Shown: positions 53,847-63,621, counted from the stretch's first letter. The stretch: DNA of 64,000 nucleotides from Enterobacter cloacae (GCF_013375935.1 NZ_CP056117.1:3472001-3536000), one strand, 5' to 3'. A program made the numbers and translations. The notes: generated from the sequence alone by a model not told the origin.

Positions 53847-54749
53847 TTAGCCCCGCACCCGCGAAGCCCGACGCACCCGCAGACCAAAAACGTTGATATA
53901 CAGCCCGGCCATAATCAGCCCCGCACCCGCCAGCTGCAGCCCGCTGAGCGTTTCATCCAGCAAAAGCGCGGCGCTGGCAAGCCCGACTACCGGTACCAGC
54001 AGCGATAACGGCGCCACGCGCCAGGTTTCATAGCGGCCAAGCAGCGCCCCCCAGATGCCGTAGCCGATGATGGAGGCGACAAACGCCAGATAGACCAGCG
54101 ATAAAATGGTCGTCAGGTCTATTTCCCGCAGGCTTTTCAGCATCGTCTCTGGCCCGTCCAGGATAAACGATGCGGCCATAAACGGCACAATCGGGATGAG
54201 CGCGCTCCAGACCACCAGCGACATCACCCCCGGGCGCGCCTCGTGCTGCATGATCAGCTTGTTGAAGATGTTGCCGCACGCCCAGCTCAGCCCCGCCGCC
54301 AGGGTCAGCATAAAGCCCAGCAGGGCCACGTGCTGGCCGTTAAGGCTGGCCTCAATCAGCACCAGCACGCCAAACACCGCCAGGCTTATGCCTGCCAGCT
54401 GCTTACCCTGCAGGCGTTCGCCAAAGACAAACGCGCCGAGGATGATGGTAAAAAACGCCTGCGCCTGGAGCACCAGCGAGGCCAGGCCCGCAGGCATGCC
54501 GAATTTAATGGCGCAGAAAAGGAACGCAAACTGACCGAAGCTGATGGTAAGGCCATAACCCAGCAGAAGCCTGAGCGGGATTTTCGGGCGGGCAACGAAC
54601 AGCAGCGCCGGAAACGCCACCAGCAGAAAGCGCAGGCCGGCAAGCATCAGCGGCGGCATATTGTGCAACCCCATTTTGATGACCACAAAATTGAGTCCCC
54701 ACACCACCACAACCAGCAACGCCAACAGCCCGTCTTTGCGCGTCATCAT
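53847..54749 (-). CDS. eamA: Cysteine/O-acetylserine exporter EamA
   Basis: A 300-residue drug/metabolite transporter with ten TM segments in two EamA repeats, matching E. coli EamA/YdeD (RKDGLLALLVVVVWGLNFVV, then IKMGLHNMPPLML). It exports O-acetylserine and cysteine. It is convergent with marRAB, as in E. coli. Confidence 0.95.
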   Translation of the reverse strand: MMTRKDGLLALLVVVVWGLNFVVIKMGLHNMPPLMLAGLRFLLVAFPALLFVARPKIPLRLLLGYGLTISFGQFAFLFCAIKFGMPAGLASLVLQAQAFFTIILGAFVFGERLQGKQLAGISLAVFGVLVLIEASLNGQHVALLGFMLTLAAGLSWACGNIFNKLIMQHEARPGVMSLVVWSALIPIVPFMAASFILDGPETMLKSLREIDLTTILSLVYLAFVASIIGYGIWGALLGRYETWRVAPLSLLVPVVGLASAALLLDETLSGLQLAGAGLIMAGLYINVFGLRVRRASRVRG

Positions 54750-54938
54750 CCGCCCCTGAAATATTAAATTTTTGTAAACACTTCAAGGTAACAGAAAAAA
54801 TAGCGCAGCGAAAAGACGTTAATTCTGGTACCGGCAAGAAGCACTTGCGGATAAATTGGGTGCTATACAAGCTCCCAATCCCGTGATAATCCTGTCAGAA
54901 CACAACAATAAAAGCATAAGCATTTGTCGGGCAGGAAA

Positions 54939-56132
54939 ATGAAACCATCAATCAGGCGCTCAACCGCAGCGCTGCTGGCATCGTCATTGTTATTAACAAT
55001 TGGCCGCGGGGCAACGTTGCCCTTTATGACCATTTACCTCACGCGCGTGTACGGCATGAGCGTGGAGAATATTGGCTATGCCCTCACCGTGGCGTTGACC
55101 ATTGGCGTGGTGTTCAGCCTGGGATTTGGCATCCTGGCCGACAGGTTCGACAAAAAGCGCTACATGCTGATCGCCATCGTGGCCTTTATCGCCGGATTTG
55201 TGGCCATTCCGCTGGTGAATAACGTCACGCTGGTGGTGCTGTTCTTTGCCCTGATTAACTGCGCCTATTCCGTGTTCTCTACGGTGCTGAAGGCGTGGTT
55301 TGCAGACGTGCTGACGTCGAGCGAAAAGGCGCGCGTATTCTCGCTCAACTACAGCTTCCTGAATATCGGCTGGACCATCGGGCCGCCGATTGGCACCCTG
55401 CTGGTGATGTACAGCCTACAGCTGCCGTTCTGGCTGGCGGCGTTTTGCGCTGCGCTGCCGCTCGGGTTTATCCATTTCTTCGTGCAGAAAAGCGTGGCGT
55501 CAGACAGCGTTGAGGAAAAGGCGCCGTGGCAGCCGTCGGTGCTGCTGAAAGACCGGGCGCTGCTCTGGTATACCCTCTCCGGCCTGCTGGCCTCCTACGT
55601 CGGCGGCTCCTTCGCCAGCTGTATTTCGCAGTATGTTCTGGCCGCGCACGCGGACGGCGATTTTGCCGAAAAGGTGGTGGCGGTGGTGCTGCCCGTCAAC
55701 GCAGCGGTGGTGGTGACCCTGCAATACGCGCTTGGGCGCAGGATCACCGCCAGCAACATTCGTCCGTTAATGACTGTCGCAACGCTCTTTTTTATCCTCG
55801 GGCTGGGCGGGTTTATGCTCTCCGGGGAGAACCTGATCTACTGGGGGATCGCCGCGGCTATCTTTACGCTGGGTGAAGTTATCTATGCGCCGGGCGAATA
55901 CATGCTGATCGACAATATCGCCCCGCCGGGCATGAAGGCGAGCTACTTCTCCGCGCAGGCGCTGGGCTGGCTGGGCGCGGCGGCGAACCCGATGATCACC
56001 GGGATTATCCTCACCCGTCTGCCGCACTGGTCGCTGTTTGTCATTATGATGGCCGCCATTATCGCGGCGTGGCTGATGATTTTGCGCGGGATGCGCGTCA
56101 GGGCGTGGTGCGAAGCGCCCAGGGCCGCGTAG
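54939..56132 (+). CDS. ydeE: MFS efflux transporter YdeE
   Basis: A major-facilitator exporter of 397 residues from ATG 54939 (MKPSIRRSTAALLASSLLLT, then IGRGATLPFM). A TTG start 15 bp earlier is possible but less likely. It has twelve TM segments and motif A GFGILADRFDKKR. It matches E. coli YdeE, which exports dipeptides and arabinose. It is divergent from eamA. Confidence 0.93.
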   Translation: MKPSIRRSTAALLASSLLLTIGRGATLPFMTIYLTRVYGMSVENIGYALTVALTIGVVFSLGFGILADRFDKKRYMLIAIVAFIAGFVAIPLVNNVTLVVLFFALINCAYSVFSTVLKAWFADVLTSSEKARVFSLNYSFLNIGWTIGPPIGTLLVMYSLQLPFWLAAFCAALPLGFIHFFVQKSVASDSVEEKAPWQPSVLLKDRALLWYTLSGLLASYVGGSFASCISQYVLAAHADGDFAEKVVAVVLPVNAAVVVTLQYALGRRITASNIRPLMTVATLFFILGLGGFMLSGENLIYWGIAAAIFTLGEVIYAPGEYMLIDNIAPPGMKASYFSAQALGWLGAAANPMITGIILTRLPHWSLFVIMMAAIIAAWLMILRGMRVRAWCEAPRAA

Positions 56133-56141
56133 CCACGGCAG

Positions 56142-56169
56142 GCCGGGTAAGGCGTAGCCGCTACCCGGC
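56142..56169. repeat. REP-like palindrome between ydeE and zinT
   Basis: GCCGGGTAAGGCGTAGCCGC, then TACCCGGC, forms a REP-type inverted repeat, 9 bp after the ydeE stop and 8 bp before the convergent zinT stop. Confidence 0.65.
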
Positions 56170-56177
56170 ACTCGCGG

Positions 56178-56816
56178 TTAGTGGTGTAACATCTCCTCCA
56201 CCACCTGCTCTTTGTACATCTCGTTCGGGTAGTAGGTCGGCCAGTTATCCATCTCTTTCAGCAGCGCCTCGTGGGAGGTATTGCCCATAAAGATATGGAA
56301 GTGTGAAGAGGGTTTCGGCCCGATGGTATGGTCGCTGAACTGCACGAACTTCGGGGCCTGGCTCGCCTTATCCTTGCACTCAAACAGGTAGCGCACGCCT
56401 TTTTTGCCGGAGGCGTAGGTCAGAATTTTGTAGCCGCTGTAGTCGTAGCGGCAGCTGCTCACCGTGCTGCCCCTATGAAACTCCATCACGTTGTTTTCAA
56501 TGCCGATGGAGTCCACGTCCGTGGCGTAGCCCGTGCGGTAGTAGGCTTTTATCTCATCAGCGGACTTCTCGCCCTTCCGGGCTTTCTTTTTGAGAACCGG
56601 ATCCAGCGAGCCGTCGAGCAGGAACGGATAAACCAACTGCCAGGTCCCGTCCCAGTCAGACAGCTTTCTGTCCCTGACGTCTTTATCCTCAAAGACGCCG
56701 TTTGCCGCCTTCTGTTCCGCCTCGGTCATCTGATGACCGTGCGAGTGGGCAAAAAGCGAGCCGCTGACCAGCAGCGTTCCCAGAGCCAGCGCAATTTTTC
56801 CAGCATGTGCAGCCAA
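56178..56816 (-). CDS. zinT: Periplasmic zinc-binding protein ZinT
   Basis: The frame is open from 56879, but the first 20 codons lie across a Zur operator, so translation more likely starts at TTG 56816, after GAGGG at 7 nt, giving 212 residues (E. coli ZinT 216). The signal peptide runs [20 protein letters not shown]. The mature part carries the His-rich HSHGHQ start and [18 protein letters not shown] and [19 protein letters not shown], as in ZinT/YodA. It scavenges zinc and passes it to ZnuA under Zur control. It is encoded next to the urt operon on the same strand. Confidence 0.9.
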   Translation of the reverse strand: MAAHAGKIALALGTLLVSGSLFAHSHGHQMTEAEQKAANGVFEDKDVRDRKLSDWDGTWQLVYPFLLDGSLDPVLKKKARKGEKSADEIKAYYRTGYATDVDSIGIENNVMEFHRGSTVSSCRYDYSGYKILTYASGKKGVRYLFECKDKASQAPKFVQFSDHTIGPKPSSHFHIFMGNTSHEALLKEMDNWPTYYPNEMYKEQVVEEMLHH

Positions 56817-56847
56817 AGCAAAACCCTCATTCCGTGTTATAAGAATG

Positions 56848-56870
56848 AGAATGTTATAGTATAACATTTC
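56848..56870. promoter_or_regulatory. Zur operator of zinT
   Basis: A near-perfect dyad centred on 56859, ATGTTATAGTATAACAT (56851-56867), within the E. coli-type Zur box (GAAATGTTATA-N-TATAACATTTC). It lies 35 bp upstream of the proposed zinT start and touches the last codon of urtE. Zinc-loaded Zur would repress zinT here. Confidence 0.85.
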
Positions 56871-57567
56871 AGATCGCAACCAGTCCGCGCACGCCCTCCT
56901 GTTCCATATTTTCCCCGCGCCCGTGCTGGACGATACTGCCGCGCGACATCACCAGATAGCTGTCGGCCAGCTCCGCGGCAAAATCGTAAAACTGCTCGAC
57001 CAGCAGGATCGCCATATCTCCCCGGCTGGCGAGGCTGCGGATCACCTGCCCAATCTCCTTAATCACCGATGGCTGAATGCCCTCGGTGGGTTCATCCAGA
57101 ATCAGCAGCCGCGGGCGGCTTGCCAGCGCGCGCCCAATCGCCAGCTGCTGCTGCTGGCCGCCTGAAAGATCGCCGCCGCGACGGTGCTTCATCTCCTTCA
57201 GCACCGGGAAAAGCTGCCAGATCTCCTCCGGTACGCCTTTCGCGCTACGCGCGGAAAAGCGCGACAGCCCCATCAGCAGGTTTTCCTCAACGGTCAGACG
57301 CGGGAAAATCTCGCGCCCCTGCGGAACATACGCCACGCCGGACTGCACCCGCTGGTGCGGCTTACTGTGGGTGATGATTTTCCCCTGCCAGACCACCTCC
57401 CCGGTTTTCACCGGGATCAGCCCCATCAGACACTTCAGCAGCGTGGTTTTACCCACCCCGTTGCGCCCCAGCAGACAGGTGATTTCCCCGGTCACGGCCT
57501 CAAAGCTCACCCCGCGCAGAATATGGCTTCCGCCGTAGTACTGATTCAGTTCGTTAACCTGCAACAT
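56869..57567 (-). CDS. urtE: Urea ABC transporter ATP-binding protein UrtE
   Basis: A 232-residue ATPase: Walker [14 protein letters not shown], signature [15 protein letters not shown], Walker [15 protein letters not shown]. It is the shorter, LivF-like ATPase of the pair that powers urea import. It starts 9 bp after urtD and ends the operon. Confidence 0.94.
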   Translation of the reverse strand: MLQVNELNQYYGGSHILRGVSFEAVTGEITCLLGRNGVGKTTLLKCLMGLIPVKTGEVVWQGKIITHSKPHQRVQSGVAYVPQGREIFPRLTVEENLLMGLSRFSARSAKGVPEEIWQLFPVLKEMKHRRGGDLSGGQQQQLAIGRALASRPRLLILDEPTEGIQPSVIKEIGQVIRSLASRGDMAILLVEQFYDFAAELADSYLVMSRGSIVQHGRGENMEQEGVRGLVAI

Positions 57568-57576
57568 GACCTCTCC

Positions 57577-58374
57577 TTAGCGTCCCAGATAGACGTCAAT
57601 CACCTGCTCGTTGGCCTGCACCTCGCGAAGCGAACCTTCCGCCAGCACGCGTCCCTGATGCAGCACCGTGACGCGATCGGCGATGGTTTCGACAAACCCC
57701 ATATCGTGCTCAACCACCATCAGGGAATGCCTGCCTGCCAGGGTACGGAACAGCTCGGCGGTGTATTCCGTTTCCGCATCGGTCATCCCCGCGGCGGGCT
57801 CGTCCAGCAGCAGCAGATGCGGATCCTGCACCAGCAGCATGCCGATCTCCAGAAACTGCTTCTGCCCGTGGGAAAGCAGCCCGGCGCGACGGTCGCGCTC
57901 GCTGCCAAGCCGCAGCAACACCAGCATCTCGTCAATGCGGTCGCGCTGCTCGCCGCTGAGGGTGGCCCGCAGGCTCGCCCAGACGGACCTGTCGGCCTTC
58001 ATGGCGATTTCAAGATTTTCCCATACCGTCAGCGCCTCAAAGACGGTCGGTTTTTGAAACTTACGGCCAATTCCGCGGCGGGCAATGGCCGCTGGCTCAA
58101 GCGCGGTCAGGTCAACAGACTGATCGTAAATGGCTTTTCCGCTTTTTGGCCGCGTTTTGCCGGTAATCACATCCATCAGCGTGGTTTTGCCCGCGCCGTT
58201 AGGCCCAATCACGCAGCGTAACTCGCCCACGCCGATGTTCAGCGAGAGGTCGGTCAGCGCCTGAAAGCCGTCGAAGCTGACGTTGATGGCCTCAAGCTGC
58301 AATACCGGATCGGTCTGCTCGCGGTAACGATCCCCGGGTAGCTGACGGGTAAAAAGCCCTTCAGAAGGCTGCAT
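57577..58374 (-). CDS. urtD: Urea ABC transporter ATP-binding protein UrtD
   Basis: A 265-residue LivG-like ATPase: Walker A IGPNGAGKTTLMD, signature LSHGQKQFLEIGM (LSHGQ form typical of LivG/UrtD), Walker B LLLLDEPAAGMTD. The start overlaps the urtC stop by one base (TAATG). It forms a heterodimer with UrtE. Confidence 0.94.
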   Translation of the reverse strand: MQPSEGLFTRQLPGDRYREQTDPVLQLEAINVSFDGFQALTDLSLNIGVGELRCVIGPNGAGKTTLMDVITGKTRPKSGKAIYDQSVDLTALEPAAIARRGIGRKFQKPTVFEALTVWENLEIAMKADRSVWASLRATLSGEQRDRIDEMLVLLRLGSERDRRAGLLSHGQKQFLEIGMLLVQDPHLLLLDEPAAGMTDAETEYTAELFRTLAGRHSLMVVEHDMGFVETIADRVTVLHQGRVLAEGSLREVQANEQVIDVYLGR

Positions 58375-59447
58375 TATTTCTCCCCCTTACGAAACAGGCC
58401 GTATACGCCGCGCGGCAAGAACAGCGTGACGGCGATGAAAATCAGCCCCAGAAACAGCTGCCAGTACTCCGGCATCGCCACGGTGAAAACGCTCTTCGCG
58501 CCGTTAACCAGCGCCACGCCAATCACCGGGCCCACCAGCGTGCCGCGCCCGCCCAGCGCCACCCAGATGGCCGCTTCAATCGAGTTCGTTGGCGACATTT
58601 CTCCCGGGTTGATAATGCCCACCTGCGGGACGTACAGCGCCCCCGCCAGGCCGCACAGCACGGCAGAGAGCGTCCATACCAGCAGCCTGAACCCGCGCGG
58701 ATCGTAGCCGCAAAAGGTCAGACGGTTTTCCGCATCGCGCACCGCGGTCAAAATGCGGCCAAATTTGCTCTTCGCCAGCGCATAGCCTGTGCCCAGCGCC
58801 AGCATCAGCAGCAATACCGTCGCGAGGAACAGCGCGATCCGCGTGGTGGTCGCCGTAACGGAAAACCCGAGCAGCGTGGTAAAGCCGGTAAAGCCGTTGT
58901 TGCCGCCAAAGCCGGTTTCGTTGCGAAAGAACAGCAGCATGCCCGCATAGGTCAGCGCCTGGGTCATGATGGAGAAATAGACCCCTTTGATCTTCGAGCG
59001 GAAGGCAAACCAGCCGAAGACCAGCGCCAGCAGGCCGGGGACCGTTACGATCAGGACCAGCGCCCAGGCAAAATGCTGCGTTCCCCACCAGAACCAGGGC
59101 AGCTCGCTCCAGGAGAGAAACGACATAAACGCGGGCAGGCCGTCCCCTGCCGCCTGGCGCATCAGGTACATCCCCATCGCATAGCCGCCCAGCGCGAAAA
59201 ATAAGCCGTGCCCCAGCGAGAGCATCCCGGCATAGCCCCACACCAGGTCGAGTGCCACGGCAACCACCGCGTAGCAGAGGATCTTGCCGATAAGGGTCAG
59301 CATCCACGTGGAGATCGCCAGCGGATGCGCGGCGGGCAGCAGCGCGAGAAACGGCAGCACCAGCAGCGCCGCAGCCAGCAGGCTGCCGACGATTTGAGCG
59401 GTACGCGGCGCGCGGCGCGCCAGCGTTAAGGTCAGCGGCTGGCTCAT
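58374..59447 (-). CDS. urtC: Urea ABC transporter permease UrtC
   Basis: A 357-residue LivM-like permease with about ten TM segments; LDLVWGYAGMLSLGHGLFFA, then LGGYAMGMYLM, is the conserved block. The start overlaps the urtB stop by one base (TGATG). It pairs with UrtB to form the channel. Confidence 0.94.
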   Translation of the reverse strand: MSQPLTLTLARRAPRTAQIVGSLLAAALLVLPFLALLPAAHPLAISTWMLTLIGKILCYAVVAVALDLVWGYAGMLSLGHGLFFALGGYAMGMYLMRQAAGDGLPAFMSFLSWSELPWFWWGTQHFAWALVLIVTVPGLLALVFGWFAFRSKIKGVYFSIMTQALTYAGMLLFFRNETGFGGNNGFTGFTTLLGFSVTATTTRIALFLATVLLLMLALGTGYALAKSKFGRILTAVRDAENRLTFCGYDPRGFRLLVWTLSAVLCGLAGALYVPQVGIINPGEMSPTNSIEAAIWVALGGRGTLVGPVIGVALVNGAKSVFTVAMPEYWQLFLGLIFIAVTLFLPRGVYGLFRKGEK

Positions 59448-61021
59448 CAGTCTGTCACCCTCCCTTTAAGCGCGAATAACCCCTGCGGACGTTTCTGGAT
59501 AAACAGAATAATCGCCACCAGAATCACGATTTTGCCCAGCACCGCGCCCATCTGCGGCTCAAGAATTTTATTGAAGATCCCAAGGCCAAAGGCCGCCGCC
59601 ACGCTACCGGCCAGCTGGCCGACGCCGCCCAGCACCACCACCAGGAACGAATCGATGATGTACCCCTGGCCCAGCTCAGGCCCCACGTTCCCCAGCTGGG
59701 ATAACGCCACGCCGCCCAGCCCGGCAATGCCGGAGCCAAGGCCAAAGGCCAGCATATCCACACGCCCGGTCGGCACGCCGCAGCAGGCCGCCATGCTGCG
59801 GTTTTGCGTCACGGCCCGCACGTTCAGGCCAAGACGCGTTTTGTTCAGAATCAGCCAGGTGAAGAACAGCACCAGCAGCACAAAGCCGAGCACCACAATG
59901 CGGTTCCACGGCAGCGTCAGGTTGGCAAAAACCTGCACGCCGCCGGAAAGCCAGGCCGGATTTGCCACCTCGAGGTTTTGTGCGCCAAAGGTCATGCGCA
60001 CCAGCTGGATGAGCATCAGGCTGATCCCCCAGGTGGCGAGCAGGGTTTCCAGCGGGCGGCCATACAGGTGGCGGATCACCGTGCGCTCCAGCACCATCCC
60101 GATACCGGCAGTCAGGCAAAACGCCACCGGCAGCGCCACCAGCGGATAAATCGGCAAATACTGAGGCATCCACTGCGCCAACACCTGCTGCACCATCCAG
60201 GTGGCATACGCCCCGAGCATCAGCATCTCGCCGTGCGCCATGTTGATTACGCCCAGCAGGCCATAGGTAATGGCAAGCCCGAGCGCCGCCAGCAGCAGCA
60301 CCGACCCCAGCGACAGGCCCATAAACGCCTGCCCCAGCAGCTCGCCCCACATCAGGCGGTGCTGAATTCGCTCCAGGCTCCCGGCAGCCGCGGCGCGCAC
60401 CCGCGCATCCGGCTCGGCTTGCGCCTGGGTAAACGGCGCCAGCGCGGCCTGCACGTCCGGATCGTCGGACTCGCCCAGCAGCTCAACCGCCCTCAGCCGC
60501 GTTTCAGCCTGCGGACTCGCCAGCTGGAGATTCGCCAGCGCCAGCCCCAGCGACTGCCGGGTAATTTCGTCCGTTTCGCTGCTGGCCCGCCGCTGCAGAA
60601 AATCAAGCATGTCCGGCTGCGCGCCACGCTGGAGCTGCCTCGCGGCGACGCGCCTCTCCGTGACGCTGTCACTTACAAGCTGATGCGTCGCCAGCGCCGT
60701 AGCGGCTAACAATCGCAGCCGGTTGGTCAGGCGCACGGCTTTGGTGGCCCCTTCGGCGGTTTGTGATGCACCAAGCCCTGTCAGCTCGCCGTCGATGCGC
60801 GCAAAGGCATGCTTTCGGCTGTCGGTGAACAGGTTCTCTTTTTGCAGCGCCGCAAGCAGCGGCAAACGGGCAGGTTCCGGCGCGGTTGCCCACCGGGTAA
60901 GCATTGCGGCCTGCTGGCTGCGGTTTGCGGCAACGAAATCATCGGCATCCGTTGCCGCAGCCATCCCTGGCAGCAGTCCGGCAAGCCACACTATCGCTAT
61001 CATCATGCGCATCGCGTTCAT
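59447..61021 (-). CDS. urtB: Urea ABC transporter permease UrtB
   Basis: A 524-residue LivH-like permease with the UrtB-specific extra N-terminus: a signal peptide (MRMMIAIVWLAGLLPGMAAA) and a helical periplasmic domain to about residue 225. The membrane part follows (GLLGVINMAHGEMLMLGAYA, then TWMVQQ). It starts 24 bp after urtA. The long head distinguishes UrtB from amino-acid permeases. Confidence 0.94.
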   Translation of the reverse strand: MNAMRMMIAIVWLAGLLPGMAAATDADDFVAANRSQQAAMLTRWATAPEPARLPLLAALQKENLFTDSRKHAFARIDGELTGLGASQTAEGATKAVRLTNRLRLLAATALATHQLVSDSVTERRVAARQLQRGAQPDMLDFLQRRASSETDEITRQSLGLALANLQLASPQAETRLRAVELLGESDDPDVQAALAPFTQAQAEPDARVRAAAAGSLERIQHRLMWGELLGQAFMGLSLGSVLLLAALGLAITYGLLGVINMAHGEMLMLGAYATWMVQQVLAQWMPQYLPIYPLVALPVAFCLTAGIGMVLERTVIRHLYGRPLETLLATWGISLMLIQLVRMTFGAQNLEVANPAWLSGGVQVFANLTLPWNRIVVLGFVLLVLFFTWLILNKTRLGLNVRAVTQNRSMAACCGVPTGRVDMLAFGLGSGIAGLGGVALSQLGNVGPELGQGYIIDSFLVVVLGGVGQLAGSVAAAFGLGIFNKILEPQMGAVLGKIVILVAIILFIQKRPQGLFALKGRVTD

Positions 61022-61045
61022 GGCATTTCTCCCTGGCGCACCGGC

Positions 61046-62317
61046 TTAGTTGCTGGCGGTTTTCATCGGCTGGTCTGGCTTTTTGTCATTCCCGGCGATG
61101 AAGGGGCTCCAGGGCTGAGCGCGGACCGGCTGTTCGGTCTGCCAGACGACGTTAAACTGGCCGTTGCCTTCGATTTCGCCAATCATCACCGGCTTGTGCA
61201 GGTGGTGGTTGGTGGCATCCATGGTCAGCGTGAAGCCGGACGGCGCGCTGAACGTCTGGCCCGCCATGGCAGCACGCACCTTGTCCACGTCGGTTGTTCC
61301 CGCTTTCTCAACCGCCTGCGCCCACATGTGAAGCCCTACGTAGGTCGCTTCCATCGGATCGTTAGTGACCACGGTATCGGCATTCGGCAGCTTATAGGCT
61401 TTCGCGTAGGCCCTGTAGGCCGCCACGAAGGTCTGGTTGGTCGGGTTGTCCACGGACTCAAAGTAGTTCCACGCCGCCAGGTTACCCACCAGCGGTTTGG
61501 TATCAATGCCGCGCAGCTCCTCCTCGCCCACCGAGAAGGCCACCACCGGCACGTCCGTCGCCTTCAGCCCCTGGTTGGCCAGCTCCTTATAGAACGGCAC
61601 GCTGGAATCGCCGTTGATGGTTGAAACCACCGCCGTTTTCCCGCCCGCGGAGAATTTCTTGATGCTGGCAACGATGGTCTGGTAGTCGCTGTGGCCGAAC
61701 GGGGTGTAGACCTCTTCAATGTCCTTATCCTCCACGCCCTTCGAGTGCAGGAAGGCGCGCAGGATCTTATTGGTGGTGCGCGGATAAACGTAGTCCGTCC
61801 CCAGCAGGTAGAAGCGTTTCGCGCCGCCGCCGTCTTCGCTCATCAGGTACTCCACCGCCGGGATCGCCTGCTGGTTAGGCGCCGCGCCGGTATAGAAGAC
61901 GTTAGGTGACATCTCTTCACCTTCGTACTGCACCGGATAAAACAGCAGCCCGTTCAGCTCCTCAAACACCGGCAGAACCGACTTACGCGACACGGACGTC
62001 CAGCAGCCAAGCACCACGGCGACCTTATCCTGGCTCAGAAGCTGGCGGGCTTTCTCGGCAAACAGCGGCCAGTTAGACGCCGGGTCAACCACCACCGGCT
62101 CCAGCTTTTTCCCGAGCACGCCGCCCTTAGCGTTGATTTCGTCGATGGTCATCAGGGCAACATCCTTCAGGGGCGTTTCTGAAATGGCCATCGTGCCGGA
62201 CAGGGAGTGCATAATCCCGACTTTAATGGTCTCTGCGGCCCGTACGCCAAAACTCATTCCCATGGCGACGACGGACGCGGACAAGGCGAAAGCTTTTATA
62301 AAGGTACGACGGTGCAT
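61046..62317 (-). CDS. urtA: Urea-binding protein UrtA
   Basis: A 423-residue periplasmic binding protein with a Tat-like signal (HRRTFIKAFALSASVVAMGM, then SFGVRAAE). The mature start ETIKVGIMHSLSGTMAISET and GRNFYLLG-type ligand-domain motifs (here KRFYLLGTDYVYPRTTNKIL) are UrtA-typical. It captures urea for the UrtBCDE permease, so cells can use it as nitrogen source. A sigma-54 promoter and an NtrC-like site lie upstream, so expression should rise under nitrogen limitation. No urease genes are in the window. Confidence 0.95.
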   Translation of the reverse strand: MHRRTFIKAFALSASVVAMGMSFGVRAAETIKVGIMHSLSGTMAISETPLKDVALMTIDEINAKGGVLGKKLEPVVVDPASNWPLFAEKARQLLSQDKVAVVLGCWTSVSRKSVLPVFEELNGLLFYPVQYEGEEMSPNVFYTGAAPNQQAIPAVEYLMSEDGGGAKRFYLLGTDYVYPRTTNKILRAFLHSKGVEDKDIEEVYTPFGHSDYQTIVASIKKFSAGGKTAVVSTINGDSSVPFYKELANQGLKATDVPVVAFSVGEEELRGIDTKPLVGNLAAWNYFESVDNPTNQTFVAAYRAYAKAYKLPNADTVVTNDPMEATYVGLHMWAQAVEKAGTTDVDKVRAAMAGQTFSAPSGFTLTMDATNHHLHKPVMIGEIEGNGQFNVVWQTEQPVRAQPWSPFIAGNDKKPDQPMKTASN

Positions 62318-62398
62318 ATTTTCACTCCTGAAAAGAAAGCTGTGCGAAGACGTCCGTTACCGCATGGACGCAGAAAAAAGTAACGTCAGCTTCAGGAG

Positions 62399-62414
62399 AG
62401 CAAAAAGAGTGCCA
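62399..62414 (-). promoter_or_regulatory. Sigma-54 promoter of the urt operon
   Basis: On the minus strand TGGCAC-TCTTT-TTGCT matches the sigma-54 consensus (TGGCAC-N5-TTGC) at every conserved position, with the correct 5-base spacer. It is 82 bp upstream of the urtA start. It explains control by nitrogen limitation. Confidence 0.85.
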
Positions 62415-62485
62415 GGTTGCAGAGGCCGGATTTTACGGAGAGTGCAGAGAAGATGTGTCGGGAACGGCTCAGAATGGAACAGCGC

Positions 62486-62502
62486 TGCACCGGAATAATG
62501 CA
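62486..62502. promoter_or_regulatory. NtrC-like site upstream of urtA
   Basis: TGCATTATTCCGGTGCA (minus strand) resembles the NtrC consensus TGCACC-N4-TGGTGCA. It lies about 100 bp upstream of the predicted sigma-54 start, a usual enhancer distance. It is also the centre of a longer inverted repeat (62482-62506) that could form a hairpin after the MetE-like gene, so both readings are possible. Confidence 0.5.
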
Positions 62503-62517
62503 GCGCCGTGAACGGCG

Positions 62518-63621
62518 TTACCAGACGTCGCTGGCGATTTGCGTGACCAGGCGAACTTTATCCCACTGCTGGGCTTCGCTCAGGCTGTTACCTTCCTCCG
62601 TGGAGGCAAAACCGCACTGCGGGCTGAGGCAAATCTGCTCTTTCGCCACGTACCGCGCGGCCTCTTCCAGGCGCGCCTTCACCCCTTCCGGGTTCTCCAG
62701 CTCGCCGTGCTTGGTGGTGATCAGCCCCAGAACCACCTGCTGTTTACCCGGGCGTACAAAGCGCAGCGGCGCGAAATCTCCGCTTCGGTCGTTGTCGTAC
62801 TCCAGGAAGAAGGCATCGACGTTAACCGTGCCGAACAGCACTTCCGCCACCGGCTCGTAGCCGCCCTCAGAAATCCAGGTGGAGCGGAAGTTGCCGCGGC
62901 AGACGTGCAGCCCGACGGTGAGGTCGTCCGGCTTGCCTTCCAGCGCTTTGTTCAGCACGCGGGCGTAGGTTTTTGCCAGCTCGTCCGCATCGTCGCCCCG
63001 CTCGCGGATCTGACGGCGCTGCTCTTCCGAGCACAGGTAGGCCCAGACGGTATCGTCGAGCTGCAGGTAGCGGCAGCCCGCGTCGTAAAACGCGCGGATG
63101 GCGTCGCGCCAGGTGGTTGCCAGATCGTCAAAATAGACGTTCAGATCCGGGTAGACCGTGGCATCGATGTCCTTGCGGCCGCCGCGGAAGTGCAGCACGC
63201 TCGGGCTTGGAATGGTCATCTTCGGCTGCGCGTCACCGCTGATGCTCTTCAGGTAGCGGAAGTCTTCCAGCATAGGGTGATCGCCGAAGCCCAGCTTGCC
63301 CGTGACGCGCACGCCGTGAGCTTTAGTCTGAACCCCGTTAAACTGGATCCCCTGCTGCGAATCGTAACGCTCCACGCCCTGCAGCCCGTCAAAAAAGTCA
63401 AAGTGCCACCAGGCGCGGCGGAACTCCCCGTCGGTCACCACGTGCAGGCCGCAGGCGCACTGCTGCTCGACGACCTGGCGAATAGCCTCGTCCTCGACGG
63501 CGCGAAGCTGGCCGGCATCAATTTCACCGCTGGCAAACTTCAGGCGCGCCTGCTTGATGGTGTCCGGGCGTAAAAAACTGCCGACTACATCGGCGCGGTA
63601 CGGGGCGTGGTGTCGCTGCAT
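62518..63621 (-). CDS. MetE C-terminal-like methionine synthase family protein
   Basis: A 367-residue single-domain protein of the cobalamin-independent methionine synthase II family (YxjG/YxjH type), lacking the N-terminal half of MetE. Zinc/thiol-binding residues appear as GLHVCRGN (H-x-C), the Glu of FLEYDN and the Cys of LSPQCGFAS. It probably methylates homocysteine from a small methyl donor, or cleaves a thio compound, but the donor is unknown. MetJ boxes directly upstream show it belongs to the methionine regulon. It is encoded upstream of urtA on the same strand, separated by the urt promoter. Confidence 0.85.
   Translation of the reverse strand: MQRHHAPYRADVVGSFLRPDTIKQARLKFASGEIDAGQLRAVEDEAIRQVVEQQCACGLHVVTDGEFRRAWWHFDFFDGLQGVERYDSQQGIQFNGVQTKAHGVRVTGKLGFGDHPMLEDFRYLKSISGDAQPKMTIPSPSVLHFRGGRKDIDATVYPDLNVYFDDLATTWRDAIRAFYDAGCRYLQLDDTVWAYLCSEEQRRQIRERGDDADELAKTYARVLNKALEGKPDDLTVGLHVCRGNFRSTWISEGGYEPVAEVLFGTVNVDAFFLEYDNDRSGDFAPLRFVRPGKQQVVLGLITTKHGELENPEGVKARLEEAARYVAKEQICLSPQCGFASTEEGNSLSEAQQWDKVRLVTQIASDVW

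Noticed and set aside
57184..58221. A long plus-strand frame opposite urtD/urtE
   Set aside because: Shadow frame; the ABC motifs are all on the minus strand.
62539..63573. A 344-codon plus-strand frame opposite the MetE-like gene
   Set aside because: Shadow frame lacking any recognisable motif; the minus-strand gene has zinc ligands and MetJ boxes.
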